This document shows positions 8,707 through 17,324 of a stretch of 21,238 nt of DNA, piece after piece. The notes under the pieces were generated by a model. The model searched no databases and was not told the origin of the DNA. It saw only the letters and a program-made list of their open reading frames with translations. This DNA is from Chara braunii (Eukaryota; Streptophyta; Charophyceae; Charales; Characeae). A program made the translations under genes and the position numbers. How positions within the stretch are numbered: position 1 is the first letter of the stretch; each line of letters begins with the position of its first letter. The stretch is from positions 1,210,341-1,231,578 of the forward strand of contig BFEA01000016.1 of assembly GCA_003427395.1 (NCBI GenBank), in the 5' to 3' direction.

Positions 8707-8852
8707 CTTCGCACGCAAATTCTTGTCCAACAGGATGTTGTTAGACTTTATATCTCGATGGACATATGTGGGGCGCGTGTGGTCGTGAATGTATTCAAGA
8801 GCCTGAGCAGCATCTGAGGCCGCCTGAATTCTTGTTATCCACGTCAATGCAC
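8707..8852 (-). CDS. LysM-type receptor kinase, catalytic-loop exon
   Basis: This 146-bp exon encodes [38 protein letters not shown] and [10 protein letters not shown]. It holds helix E and the HRDIKxxN catalytic loop of an RD-type Ser/Thr kinase. The acceptor is a long pyrimidine tract ending TTGCCAG and the donor is GAAG|GTACTG. It enters in phase 1 and leaves in phase 0, in register with the exon at 5739-5836. The EYIHxHT...VHRDIKS wording is characteristic of plant LysM receptor kinases (CERK1/LYK), which perceive chitin or lipo-chitooligosaccharides at the plasma membrane. Another plant receptor-kinase subfamily is possible. The preceding ATP-binding-lobe exon was not found in the adjoining kilobase. 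Confidence 0.85.
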
Positions 8853-9663
8853 CTGGCAAGGAAAAGTTTGCAAATGCAGAAAAGAAAAGAAAAAAAAAAC
8901 AGCACAACACTGTGGATTGAGACCAACCATGCACGACATACTTCACACCATTCTCACAACAGGTAGAGCACACATGAAGCACGCATGAGAGTAAATCCGA
9001 AAATAGTCTCTGCATTGTCTGCAAGCCAAATCTTGTAATTGTCTTACCCAAGCTCTATTCCCACCAGTAACAACAGACAGGTGTGGTCTCTCTCTCTCTC
9101 TCACTCTCCCTCACTGTCACTCTATGGTACCCACACTTCATTCAACCCCATCTGAATACCCCTCACAGCACTTCCTCTAGCCTAGCTACAGCTATGGGTG
9201 CCTAGCGCCGTTGACTACCCCTGCAGCAACTCGCCTCAGTCGCACACATTGCAGCGCACCAGCGCTTCCGGCGGAGCACGTAAGTGAATGTGATGACGAC
9301 CTCAACACTCAGACTGCCGCATACTGCAAAAGTGTAGACCAGAACAAAAACCGACCTCTCTCACATAGCACAAGATAGCGCAGCAGAAGGCTAATATACC
9401 AATGATCCGAACAATCAATCTTGCAATGCAGACCAAATATACATTATCATCATTTCATGGTGTGAAGGGGTGTGAAGGGGCCTGGCGCTCACACAGGACG
9501 AATGCGCCAGTCCCCAACCATACACAGACGAAGAAGAGGGGGGGTTAGACGAAGAAGAGGGAAACATGGGAATGTCGTTAACACCAAGTCTTCGGTACAG
9601 GTCCCAAATAATCCCTCGTCCAATGTCTCAATGGATCCAAATGTCGTCAAGTCCCAAAGTCAC

Positions 9664-9735
<72 letters not shown>

Positions 9736-9749
9736 GTCTGCAGATACGG
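8853..9749. other. Upstream kinase intron; no gene seen
   Basis: Minus-strand sequence next to the exon is a typical pyrimidine-rich intron end. Further out lie a short TC run (about 9090-9102), a CT/CAG-rich stretch and a pure TC microsatellite at 9667-9732. A plus-strand open stretch at 9472-9762 depends on that microsatellite and is not supported as a gene. An [13 protein letters not shown] reading near 9050-9080 (minus) was considered as an exon but has no convincing kinase match. Confidence 0.4.
9667..9732. repeat. (TC)33 microsatellite
   Basis: An uninterrupted 66-bp TC run, the longest in the window. A second TC run follows at about 9808-9828 inside repeat copy B. Confidence 0.97.
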
Positions 9750-9867
9750 AGAAGTTAGGTAGCGAGAGGGTGAGGGAGAGATTGTGGACTTAGAAGAGGA
9801 AGAAGAACTCTCTCTCTCTCTCTCTCTCAGTCGGGTACTAACCTGTGAAGGTGGCGCCTTGTTGCAG

Positions 9868-9904
9868 GTACATAGAAGACGAAGCTGGAGCTATGGCGCC
9901 ACAG
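9868..9904 (+). other. Splice-like 37-nt block in repeat copy B
   Basis: Same arrangement as in copy A: TACTAAC at 9836-9842, gttgcag acceptor-like end at 9867, 37 nt, then GTAAGT at 9905-9910. The block differs from copy A at only a few positions and reads YIEDEAGAMAPQ in the same frame. The donor is a better consensus than in copy A. Confidence 0.35.
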
Positions 9905-10376
9905 GTAAGTCTCCCTGGCATCCGCCAACCATCTCTCTCTCTCCAACGCTACTCTAGCTCCTAATAGCGCCCAGCGCTGAAGACTACTGCTAACGCTACT
10001 GCTACTACTGCAGCGCTCCTCCAGAGTGCTGCTGCCGAATCCTGAAGACTGCCTCCCGCCTCCTGCACATGAAGTGCCTGGGAAGTCCCTATGAACTACC
10101 TGCAGCCTGCAGGGCGGGCCAGTCTTACATAGTGCTGGCCCGTCCAGGAGGCTGCTCTTGCCAATGCCAAAACGCGCCAGACCCTGGCGTTGAAGTTCAA
10201 ACAAAGGTGGTCTTGAAAACAGGCCCAAAATGGCCTGTGCTAAAACCCTGGTCTGGTGCCTAAGTTTCAGGGAAGGTCGATCTTATGAGGGCCTGAAAAT
10301 GGCCCTCTGTTTCAGGCTGAAAAGACTACAGGGCCTGGAGGGCCCTTTTTAGGCTGAAACGACACAGGGCCTGTAG

Positions 10377-10848
10377 TGTGACGAGCGCGGGGCTGAAGGA
10401 GAGCCGAGGGAGAGGAGAGAGAGAGGGAGAGAGTGAGAGCACACACATACACTCGCTCACTCGACACAACTGAGGGTCGGACGCAGACACAGTGGCAAGG
10501 GCACAATGTCGAAGTCTTGGATTCCGAATGCCGAAACAGCAAGTCACACTGAGTACGAGTACAGCAGCAAAAAACTGGTACGAGACTGGTTCCCGTACTG
10601 TACGTGTCACCGGTATAAGTACCGGTGACACGTACGGTACCAGGGGCATTTCCGCAAAAGCCCCGAGGCCAGAACTGAAAAATGCGGTATTTGAAAGTGG
10701 TGCCCGAATTGCACCATGGCGCCAGTTGTCCAGAATCCGACGGTACCAAAGGAGGGGTTTGGAAAAAAGGGTGCCAGGCCAAAAACGGGATGCAGCAGAA
10801 ACAACAAAAAGATAGACCAGGGATCGAGCCCTGGCGGAGTCTGTAACA
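10377..10848. mobile_element. 472-bp TGT...ACA insertion, probable solo LTR
   Basis: The element begins TGTGAC and ends GTAACA, which are near-complementary termini typical of LTRs, and is flanked on both sides by tgtag (10372-10376 and 10849-10853), a 5-bp target-site duplication. Excising it with one flank restores an exact 46-bp tandem unit, which independently proves the boundaries. No coding capacity and no internal direct repeat was seen, so a solo LTR left by LTR-LTR recombination is the best reading; a small non-autonomous element is the alternative. It carries a perfect hairpin (10600-10635) and a ccaggg...ccctgg hairpin resembling a tRNA T-arm near 10817-10834. Orientation is unresolved. 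Confidence 0.82.
10600..10635. repeat. Perfect 16-bp hairpin inside the solo LTR
   Basis: Arms gtacgtgtcaccggta (10600-10615) and taccggtgacacgtac (10620-10635) are perfectly complementary around a taag loop. Pairing probably continues imperfectly outward through gtac/ggtacc and ctggt/accag words (about 10585-10648). In an LTR this could be a transcription-factor palindrome pair or an RNA structure; the function is unknown. Confidence 0.93.
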
Positions 10849-10952
10849 TGTAGGCCCTCGTTTTCAGGCTTTCAGGCTGAAACGACACAGGGCCTGTAGG
10901 CCCTTGTTTTCAGGTTTTCAGGCTGAAACGACACAAGGCCTGTAGGGCCCTT

Positions 10953-13900
10953 ATGAAACGGTTTTCACCTTTGCAGAGGCAGATGCAGATCCCGGGGTTT
11001 GATCCCCAGACCTTACCTCACCCATGTATAGTATCGAGTTGACCGTCGAGTGCTTGCACCCGTGACCTGTGTTCATGAGTTGTTGTTTGTCTGTCGTAGG
11101 ACTGTGTAGACATAGGGATTCGAGGTGGCAAGTCAAGGGTGATATTTTGTCTATTTTTGCGGATAGGCTGGAGATAGCAACTACTGAAAAGAACGATGAA
11201 AAAGAACACAAGATTTCCATATTTTACTAATTCCCTATTTTTTGTGTCAAGATTATGTTTCCATGCCAAACCACTCAGATTCTTGTTGTTCTATTATCCG
11301 TCTACGTGGACCCTGCCTCCGTGTGTGACCACTCCTGAGTTATACTGTGCATAAGCAAATATGATGACGGACGTCCGAGGGTGCTAGCTCGAGACTTGGG
11401 TTGTCACTTGAGGCAACCAGTAAGACTACCACACATCAAAGGCAACAAACAACAAACGACATCGAGGAACAGTGCCCTCAAGCCGACAGTCAACATGAAA
11501 CCGAGACTACGGGGTCGCTTTACCAAGTTTCCCTGCCAGGGCCCATCGTAAGGGCAGCCAAGTGTAAGAAGCATGGCCACACCGACAATTTGGGGTATGG
11601 CTATCGAAATCGAGCCACATCCTCATTGTGAAGATTGAGCAAAGTCGCATTGGGCACATTAAACCCGGGGCTGGACCGGGTACATTCCTTTATCTAGGTA
11701 CTGACGACTTCTCTTAAGCCAGCGAGGTGGGGCGGAAATGGGAACTGCTGCAGACGAGAAATAACACGAGTTCAGACCGGCTTAGGCCCGAAATTCTGGA
11801 CACAGGCCCTCATCCACCTAGGAGCCTGTTTGATCCTAATACCAAGTGATTTTTCCCCGGTCGTCGCCGACACCATGAACTTACATGAAAGGACGGTACA
11901 GGCATCTGAAGCTGTGGGGGGGCGGGAAGGCCGAGCTGTTTCTGGCCGAGTCCCGCGCGATCAGGATCTGGCTCGATCAAGGTAGGATATACACAGTGGC
12001 TGAGCGAAAAGTAGGCATTCGGAAGGAGGACGAACAAGAGGACCTGAGGGAAAAAGGGCGACGCTGCGAGCCTGGTGGACGCCACTCGCGAACGTAACTG
12101 CCAGAGCTGGTGGGGAGAATGTTCGAGAAAGCTCCCCCGCCGAGTCTGTATGCGAGAGATCGGCAACGCGAGATCGACAAGCACAGCAACTACCTGTGTG
12201 AGCGAGCTTGCATGAACTCCAAAGCGAGCTAATCCTCACGATGGGCGAAGTGCAGGGCAGTCGAGCTAAACTACCTGTGTGAGCGAGCTTGCGTGAACTC
12301 TAAAGCGAGCTAATTCGCACGATGGGTGAAGTGCAGGGCAGTCGAGCTAAAGGAGATGGAAAGACGCTAGTGATAGGGCGACATCGCGTGAAGTGGCTAA
12401 CGGGGCAGAGAAAGAGTTCACAGTTTACAAGGTGCTAAGGTATGTCAACGGAGGAGGCATGAGTGCTGGAGGATATACAAATGTGAGAATTCCTGCGCGA
12501 CCGAACCGACCGAATCATAAGCTAACTCGTGCAAATTAGCGCTAGGCAAGAACACAGGTGGATTGAAGAGACAACTTACATAAGGAAGTACTGTGCGGTT
12601 AGGGACTGGGGAGAAAAGAGGGGAGAAGAAGAGTGCACGTAGTAAACAACTTTGAACGCGATCAACGCGAGATGAGGTTGTCATCCTTTTCGATCAAGGA
12701 ACTGTCGCTAGCAGTTGTCGACGAGGAAGTGGGTTCTCCGAGGCAGAGCTGATTGTAACCATGAGAGCTTGTCAGTAGGGCACGACCGGGACACGACATA
12801 GTTGAGGGTCAAAGATGGCGGAGAAAGAGAGTGGAGAAGAGCGAGAGGGAGAGAGGCATGCCACAAAAGCAGGAAGCATGACAATAGAGTGAAATAAGTT
12901 AGGCGCACACGTAAGTGCGAGGGTAAACGGAGGGCAAACCAGAAGAGGAATGAGAGTGGGCCAACTATCCGTCAGCAAAACGAGAGCAAGTGCGAGGGGG
13001 GGTTTAAGCACGTGTATTGAGTAAGAGCAATTAAACAAGAAAATTGGAGGGAATGGTCAACGTCGTGAAGTGTAGCGAAGTGGGCAGTGCGGCGAGAGAA
13101 AAATAGCGAGAGGAACGAGGCGGTGAAAACTATTGCTGAGAATGACCTGCTGATCGCGACTAATTTCGTGGGTTGCGGCTGATGAGGTGAGTGTCCGCGA
13201 GGAGTAATCGCGCTTGGTCTAGCCTTCGCGCCTACAACGACCCAACGGGATGTCTAAAGCGGAGAGGTGTGCAAGGTAGCGGGAAAAAGGGAAAGCTTAT
13301 GTGAAGGGGGAGGAATCTAAGCAACAAGCACTATTCTGGGGAGAGCTGCAAAAGCAGTTGAACGAGTGGTCGATCTACAACGACCTAAGACTCGCGCAAG
13401 AGGGGGGCGATAAGTGTGAGGAATTTGGACACGAGGAGAGAATAGTTGTTTTCCATTGATCGAAGCATGACCACGAACAACCAACTAGTGTTAGGGCTAC
13501 GTAGTCACTAAGAGAAGAACTCGGGCTACTACGTGATCACACGTTTCAGTCGATAGAGCGAGGGACTTCAAACTTCATCTTGTGTATGCGCTGCATAAGC
13601 AAGGACGCTGAGCTTGGAAGATATCGTTTTGAGTTTTTTCAACAATGTCTTCTTGAAAATAGTAAACTTTGTTGTTTCTCAGAAAGTGGCATTCACCCAT
13701 GACAGTAACTTACAGGAACGAAGTTTAACAGGCAGTTGCCTTTTGAGATTCAATGCCTTGATAAAACCTCTCCAGTGCAATAACGACGGTTCAATGAGAG
13801 AAGTCATGTGCTCTGGTGCCTTCTGGGTTCTTTCTTAAACACATGCAAGTTTCAATACGAGTGGGATCGTGCGAATGCTCCTCACGCAGGGAAGAACCTA

Positions 13901-14489
13901 TTGTCCTGGACTCGGCGTGTGAAACCGGACGGGTTAATCATCTCCCATGATCGGGCTTCCGGCTCGGATTCGAGGAAGACATGATATCGTTTGTATGCCC
14001 TGCCGAACATGCTTATGGAAACCAAATATTTCTGTTTTTTTAAGTTTTATGGGGATGTTTCTTACGTGAATTTGACCACTGAAATGTAACCTCCTCGCCT
14101 GTAATGTCCTTTCAACTCTGTTGTTTCTCTGAATGTCAGACCGTGTTTTCGATACTCGGTATACCTCCGCCTTGAAGAGTAACTCATATTTAGACTTCCT
14201 TTTTTTGTGATACAACAGGTCCTTCAATTGTTACAACCAAACGTCGTACGTTGAGACGACCTGCATTAGATCCAACCGTTCAGATCCTTTGTTTCTGAAT
14301 ATTGAAAAAGGTTCACAGAACGAGCTCTAAGTGAAGTCGTGACAGGTTGATTAAACTCGACTCCTCTGTCATGCTGTTGAGAACCCCTGAAGCGGGCACA
14401 GTGGGTGACAAACGTCGTTGCCCTGGGCTTCAGTGGTACAACAGATCCCACTCCGCATGTCTCTCCACATCGCGCCTTGCCTCCATCGA
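10953..14489. other. Long stretch with no supported gene
   Basis: No reading frame here shows a recognisable domain on either strand; the longest (11810-12184 minus, 13934-14227 minus, 13614-13838 plus) look like chance openings. A T-arm-like word (cggggtttgatccccag) sits near 10993, of the kind found in SINEs and LTR ends. The part from about 12000 to 13600 is rich in GAG/GCGAG purine words and holds one 81-bp tandem duplication. It may be untranslated or spacer sequence of an unrecognised retrotransposon. Confidence 0.45.
12190..12351. repeat. 81-bp tandem duplication
   Basis: Units 12190-12270 and 12271-12351 share ctacctgtgtgagcgagctt, an aaagcgagctaat core and gtgcagggcagtcgagctaa, differing by only a few substitutions. 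No frame through it looks coding. Confidence 0.93.
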
Positions 14490-14595
14490 CCCTGCCTCCT
14501 GGTGTACCCAGCTCACGGCGTCACCTTGGGGACTGCAAGTTCGAAACAACGGCTGAACAAACAAAAATAGGACAGCAATAAATAAATAAATAAAC
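14490..14595 (+). mobile_element. SINE-like candidate with A-rich tail
   Basis: An A-box-like word (cagctcacgg, 14509-14518) lies about 30 bp before a B-box-like word (aagttcgaaac, 14537-14547), the spacing of a tRNA-type polymerase III promoter. An A-rich tail with repeated aaat follows (14555-14594). The A box is a poor match, the 5' end is not defined and no target duplication was found. It may be a tRNA-derived SINE fragment or chance. Confidence 0.25.
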
Positions 14596-14599
14596 GATG

Positions 14600-15240
14600 T
14601 CGTTGTAATTCCGTACCTGCAGCCTAAGGGCCGATGTGGGCCTCTCGGGCGCGTCTAATGGGCACGCGGGGCCCCTCAACAACCGTCGGACCCTTGAAAT
14701 GGGGCCCGTGTGCAGGTACAACATGTAATAGTGACCAAGACTACGAGAAAGGGGTGGATGAGATGACTGCAAGGTTGCGAAAAATGGTAAAAGGACAGGG
14801 TTAGAGAGAATATAACGACTTAAAATGTGATTGGCCCCGATCCTTGCATTTAGGAAGTTTCAGTCTAGAGGATTGTCTTGGGCCATCTGGGGTGGTTTTT
14901 AGTGAGTTAAGTTGTATATGCGCTAATGTAGAGGCTGAGAAAGCAGGCTGACCGTTTGTGTGACCCCAACTCCATGTTGGTTGGTAGCATCTTAGTTGTA
15001 TATTATGTGAGTTAGAGAAGATTATCATTCTAGTGTATTGTGTGTACATGTTGGATCCGGTGCGATTATGGTACAAGTGTAAGCCTCACACGAGTGTGGG
15101 TCGCCGAGGGTAAGAGTCTGCTATGAGCCTGGCTTGAGTGCAAGCTTGAGTGCATTAAGTGATCACATTGAGGATGTGACCTTGTCAGCAGCACTGCTCT
15201 GGCTTTTGATGTGGTACATGTTCCATTTAGAGATGTACAT
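14600..15240. other. No supported gene
   Basis: The sequence contains GC-rich inverted words near 14640-14710 and short gtgtg/gagtgca repeats near 15090-15150. Minus-strand openings at 14521-14772 and 14801-15076 have no recognisable domain. It may be sequence downstream of the LINE or flanking host DNA. Confidence 0.35.
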
Positions 15241-15252
15241 TCTTTTGAAAAT

Positions 15253-15335
15253 ATCACCTTGAGATTTGAGGCGAGGTGATTGTATTTTGGGAATTGCGAC
15301 TCTTTTTAGTCATACCACCCCGAGATATGGGGGTG
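15253..15335 (-). other. Stem-loops past the LINE ORF2 end
   Basis: Two hairpins lie just downstream (in LINE sense) of the ORF2 stop at 15422. One is at 15316-15335 with arms CACCCC/GGGGTG and loop catatctc (minus strand). The other is at 15253-15280 with arms ATCACCT/AGGTGAT. Both loops share a CA(A/T)ATCTC word although the stems differ. A small gact...agtc stem (15298-15311) lies between. Some LINE lineages use 3'-UTR stem-loops for template recognition by their RT. Assignment to this LINE is inferred from position only. Confidence 0.4.
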
Positions 15336-15849
15336 TGCCCGCCCATACGTTTGTATATGTAAGATACATTAGATTTAGTGGGCTTCAACTTTACATTCTA
15401 AAGATACTATGACCTCGTGGGTCAGTGTGAGAGTTTTTCCTCTTGGGTCGCGCTTTGGAAATCAGCCCCTAGAGTGTCGACTCGCGTACGGGTGCGATTA
15501 AGGCGTTCAACCGCACGTACCCCCTATGCTACTACAGCGCACGAGAAACACCCTCGGCTGGGCCACCTCTGCGATTGCACTCGAGCAGCTTTCACATGTG
15601 GCTCAGTAGCTCGACGGGGACACGCATGTCCAAGGGTGGCGACATCCCCTTGGGCAGAGGTCAGTTGTGCCTCGCGTGGCCCCTGTTCCGTCGTAGGGGT
15701 TAGCGAGCGGTGCGGCTGGCGCACTCGGCCGGAGCGGTGAAAGCTTCACTGCGATAAAAGTCCTGCAAAATCCTACGTGACGCGGCCCGGAGGGGCCCCC
15801 TACGGGACCAATGCGCTCGACACCGCAGTGGTGGTGTAGTCTGCTGCCT

Positions 15850-16923
15850 ACATCGCTCATTCCTCGAGGTCCACAACACCCTAAACACTGCTGCCCTAAT
15901 GATTTCTAAGGCCATCTGGTCCTCCGACTGTGATCTGTCCACCCTCATCAGAGCCCCCAGAAGGATAATTGCATCATCCATCTCTGTGACCCCCAAGGGG
16001 GTTTGTCCGCCATTTCCTACGCCCACCATTCCCAAAAGGTCCGAACCACCGGGCACCTCACAAAGAGGTGCGGAATGGTCTCCGTGTGGCAGCATCCTGC
16101 TGCACAGAGCTGGTTTTTGTGTCGACTCCTTGTTGCAAGCCATTGTGTTGTGGGGATCATGAAATTTTATAGTTGCCACAACACGCCTGCCTGCTTCTGG
16201 TCTGGCAGGGCAGCCAAAATAGCATTTTGTTCGTTCCATCTACGCCGAGTCCATGGGATCCAATCCCTCTTAGCCCATCGATTTTTCAATTCACCGCATA
16301 TATCCACCGGAACCAACAAAGAGTTATAGATGTTCTTCATGGTAAGACACTGGAGTTGCACCGTCTTCTTTTCCATCCTGCAGGCCCACCACTGCCATTC
16401 CCCCGGATCCCACCGGGCACCTCACAAAGAGGTGCGGAATGGTCTCCACATGGCAGCATCCTGCTGCACATAGCTGGTCTTGCCATTGTGTTGTGGGGAT
16501 CACGAAATGTTATAGCTGCCACAACAAGCCTGCCTGCTTCTGGTCTAGTAGGGCAGCCAAAATAACATTTTGTTCGTTCCATCTACGCCGAGTCCATAGG
16601 ATCCAATCCCTCTTAGCCCATCGATTTTTCAATTCACTGCATATATCCACCGAATCCAGCAAAGAGTTATAGATGTTCTTCATGGTAAGACACTGGAGCT
16701 GCACCGTCTTCTTTTCCATCCTGCAGGCCCACCACTGCCATTCCCCCGGATCCCACACCAAATCCCGCTTTCGAAGTGCAACTTGAAAAGGCAAATACTG
16801 CACTATCGTCTTCGGGCCTCCTTCACATACCGCCACCGTCTGCACCTTGCTTTTGTCTAGTATTTTCCAGGCGTGGCCCTCTTGTGCGGCACAGACCCAA
16901 ACGGGTTTCCCCCAATCCAGCAT
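15850..16923 (-). pseudogene. LINE zinc-finger tail with internal duplication
   Basis: The RT-associated zinc-binding region reads CAAGCCH(T/V)ETIPHLFVRCP, preceded by RWAKRDWI...WTRRRWNEQN and followed by VVRTFWEWW and, in another frame, VLWTSRNERCRQ. The whole block occurs twice in tandem. The copy nearer the LINE 5' end (16411-16753) stops after RCPVG, while the copy nearer the 3' end (16047-16410) continues to the normal tail. In the family this segment follows the RT thumb and binds nucleic acid. Frameshifts separate every part. Confidence 0.82.
16047..16753. repeat. Tandem duplication inside the LINE (364 + 343 bp)
   Basis: Unit 1 is 16047-16410 and unit 2 is 16411 to about 16753. Both begin caccgggcacctcacaaaga and pass through ccatctacgccgagtccat, and the sequence closing each unit ends ccactgccattcccccggat. 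Unit 2 lacks about 21 bp present in unit 1 (near 16115-16138). The copies differ by a few substitutions, so the duplication post-dates the LINE insertion or is relatively young. Confidence 0.95.
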
Positions 16924-17324
16924 ACCCTGATGATACGTGCCAGGCAGTCACTTCCAACTTATCGTTTGGCAGCGCCTACTCAACCCTATAGATTTTCACC
17001 CATTCCCCCGAGGAGATATCATCTCTTCTCGGCGTGTCAATCCACTTGGGAGGGGGTGGCTTCCCGCGGTTCTGCGAGCCTTTGCTTTTTCCTCATCCGT
17101 CCTTGCAAGGAGTCCAACATCTCGTTCTAGGGGCGCCTGTCCCTCGAGTCCTCATCCCACAAATGCCCAACTTTATAGATTCCCTATCCCGGCCACTTCC
17201 ACCCAAACGCTCCTCGCGTACCATGCCATTGAAAGGGCTCACCGGTCTCGTCGCATATAAACCTATTGTCGAAGAGCAGCTTGTCATAAATTGTGTCCGC
17301 TATTTCTGGCAGGCGGCAACCTAA

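Larger units (their letters stand above)
9750..10952 (+). repeat. Dispersed repeat, copy B (interrupted)
   Basis: Second copy of the repeat at 1-600, in the same orientation: GA-rich lead, TC run, TACTAAC box (9836-9842), 37-nt splice-like block (9868-9904), CT tract, GCAGGGCGGG segment, cgccagaccctggcg palindrome, GGCC hairpin (10219-10238) and GGCCTGAAAA...TTTCAGG pair. It then continues into a 46-bp tandem array interrupted by a 472-bp insertion at 10377-10848. Copy A has only one unit-like word of the array. The region after 10952 shows no match to copy A. Confidence 0.75.
10315..10952. repeat. 46-bp tandem array in copy B
   Basis: Units start with ggctgaaacgacaca at 10352, 10875 and 10921, with a diverged, shorter unit at 10315. 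When the insertion and one tgtag are removed, unit 1 is 10352-10376 plus 10854-10874, exactly 46 bp, equal to unit 2 (10875-10920). The last unit fades near 10952. Each unit contains a GGCCTGTAGGCC-like core. Confidence 0.88.

Noticed and set aside
9050-9080. Possible kinase exon LLVGIELG followed by GTAAG on the minus strand
   Set aside because: The words do not match the expected VYEY-type kinase block and no acceptor at a fitting distance was found.
9472-9762. Plus-strand open frame ending in a Ser-Leu run
   Set aside because: Driven by the (TC)33 microsatellite and the lead of repeat copy B.
10817-10834. tRNA gene
   Set aside because: Only a T-arm-like hairpin is present; no acceptor stem, D-arm or anticodon arm. 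It lies at the end of the solo LTR.
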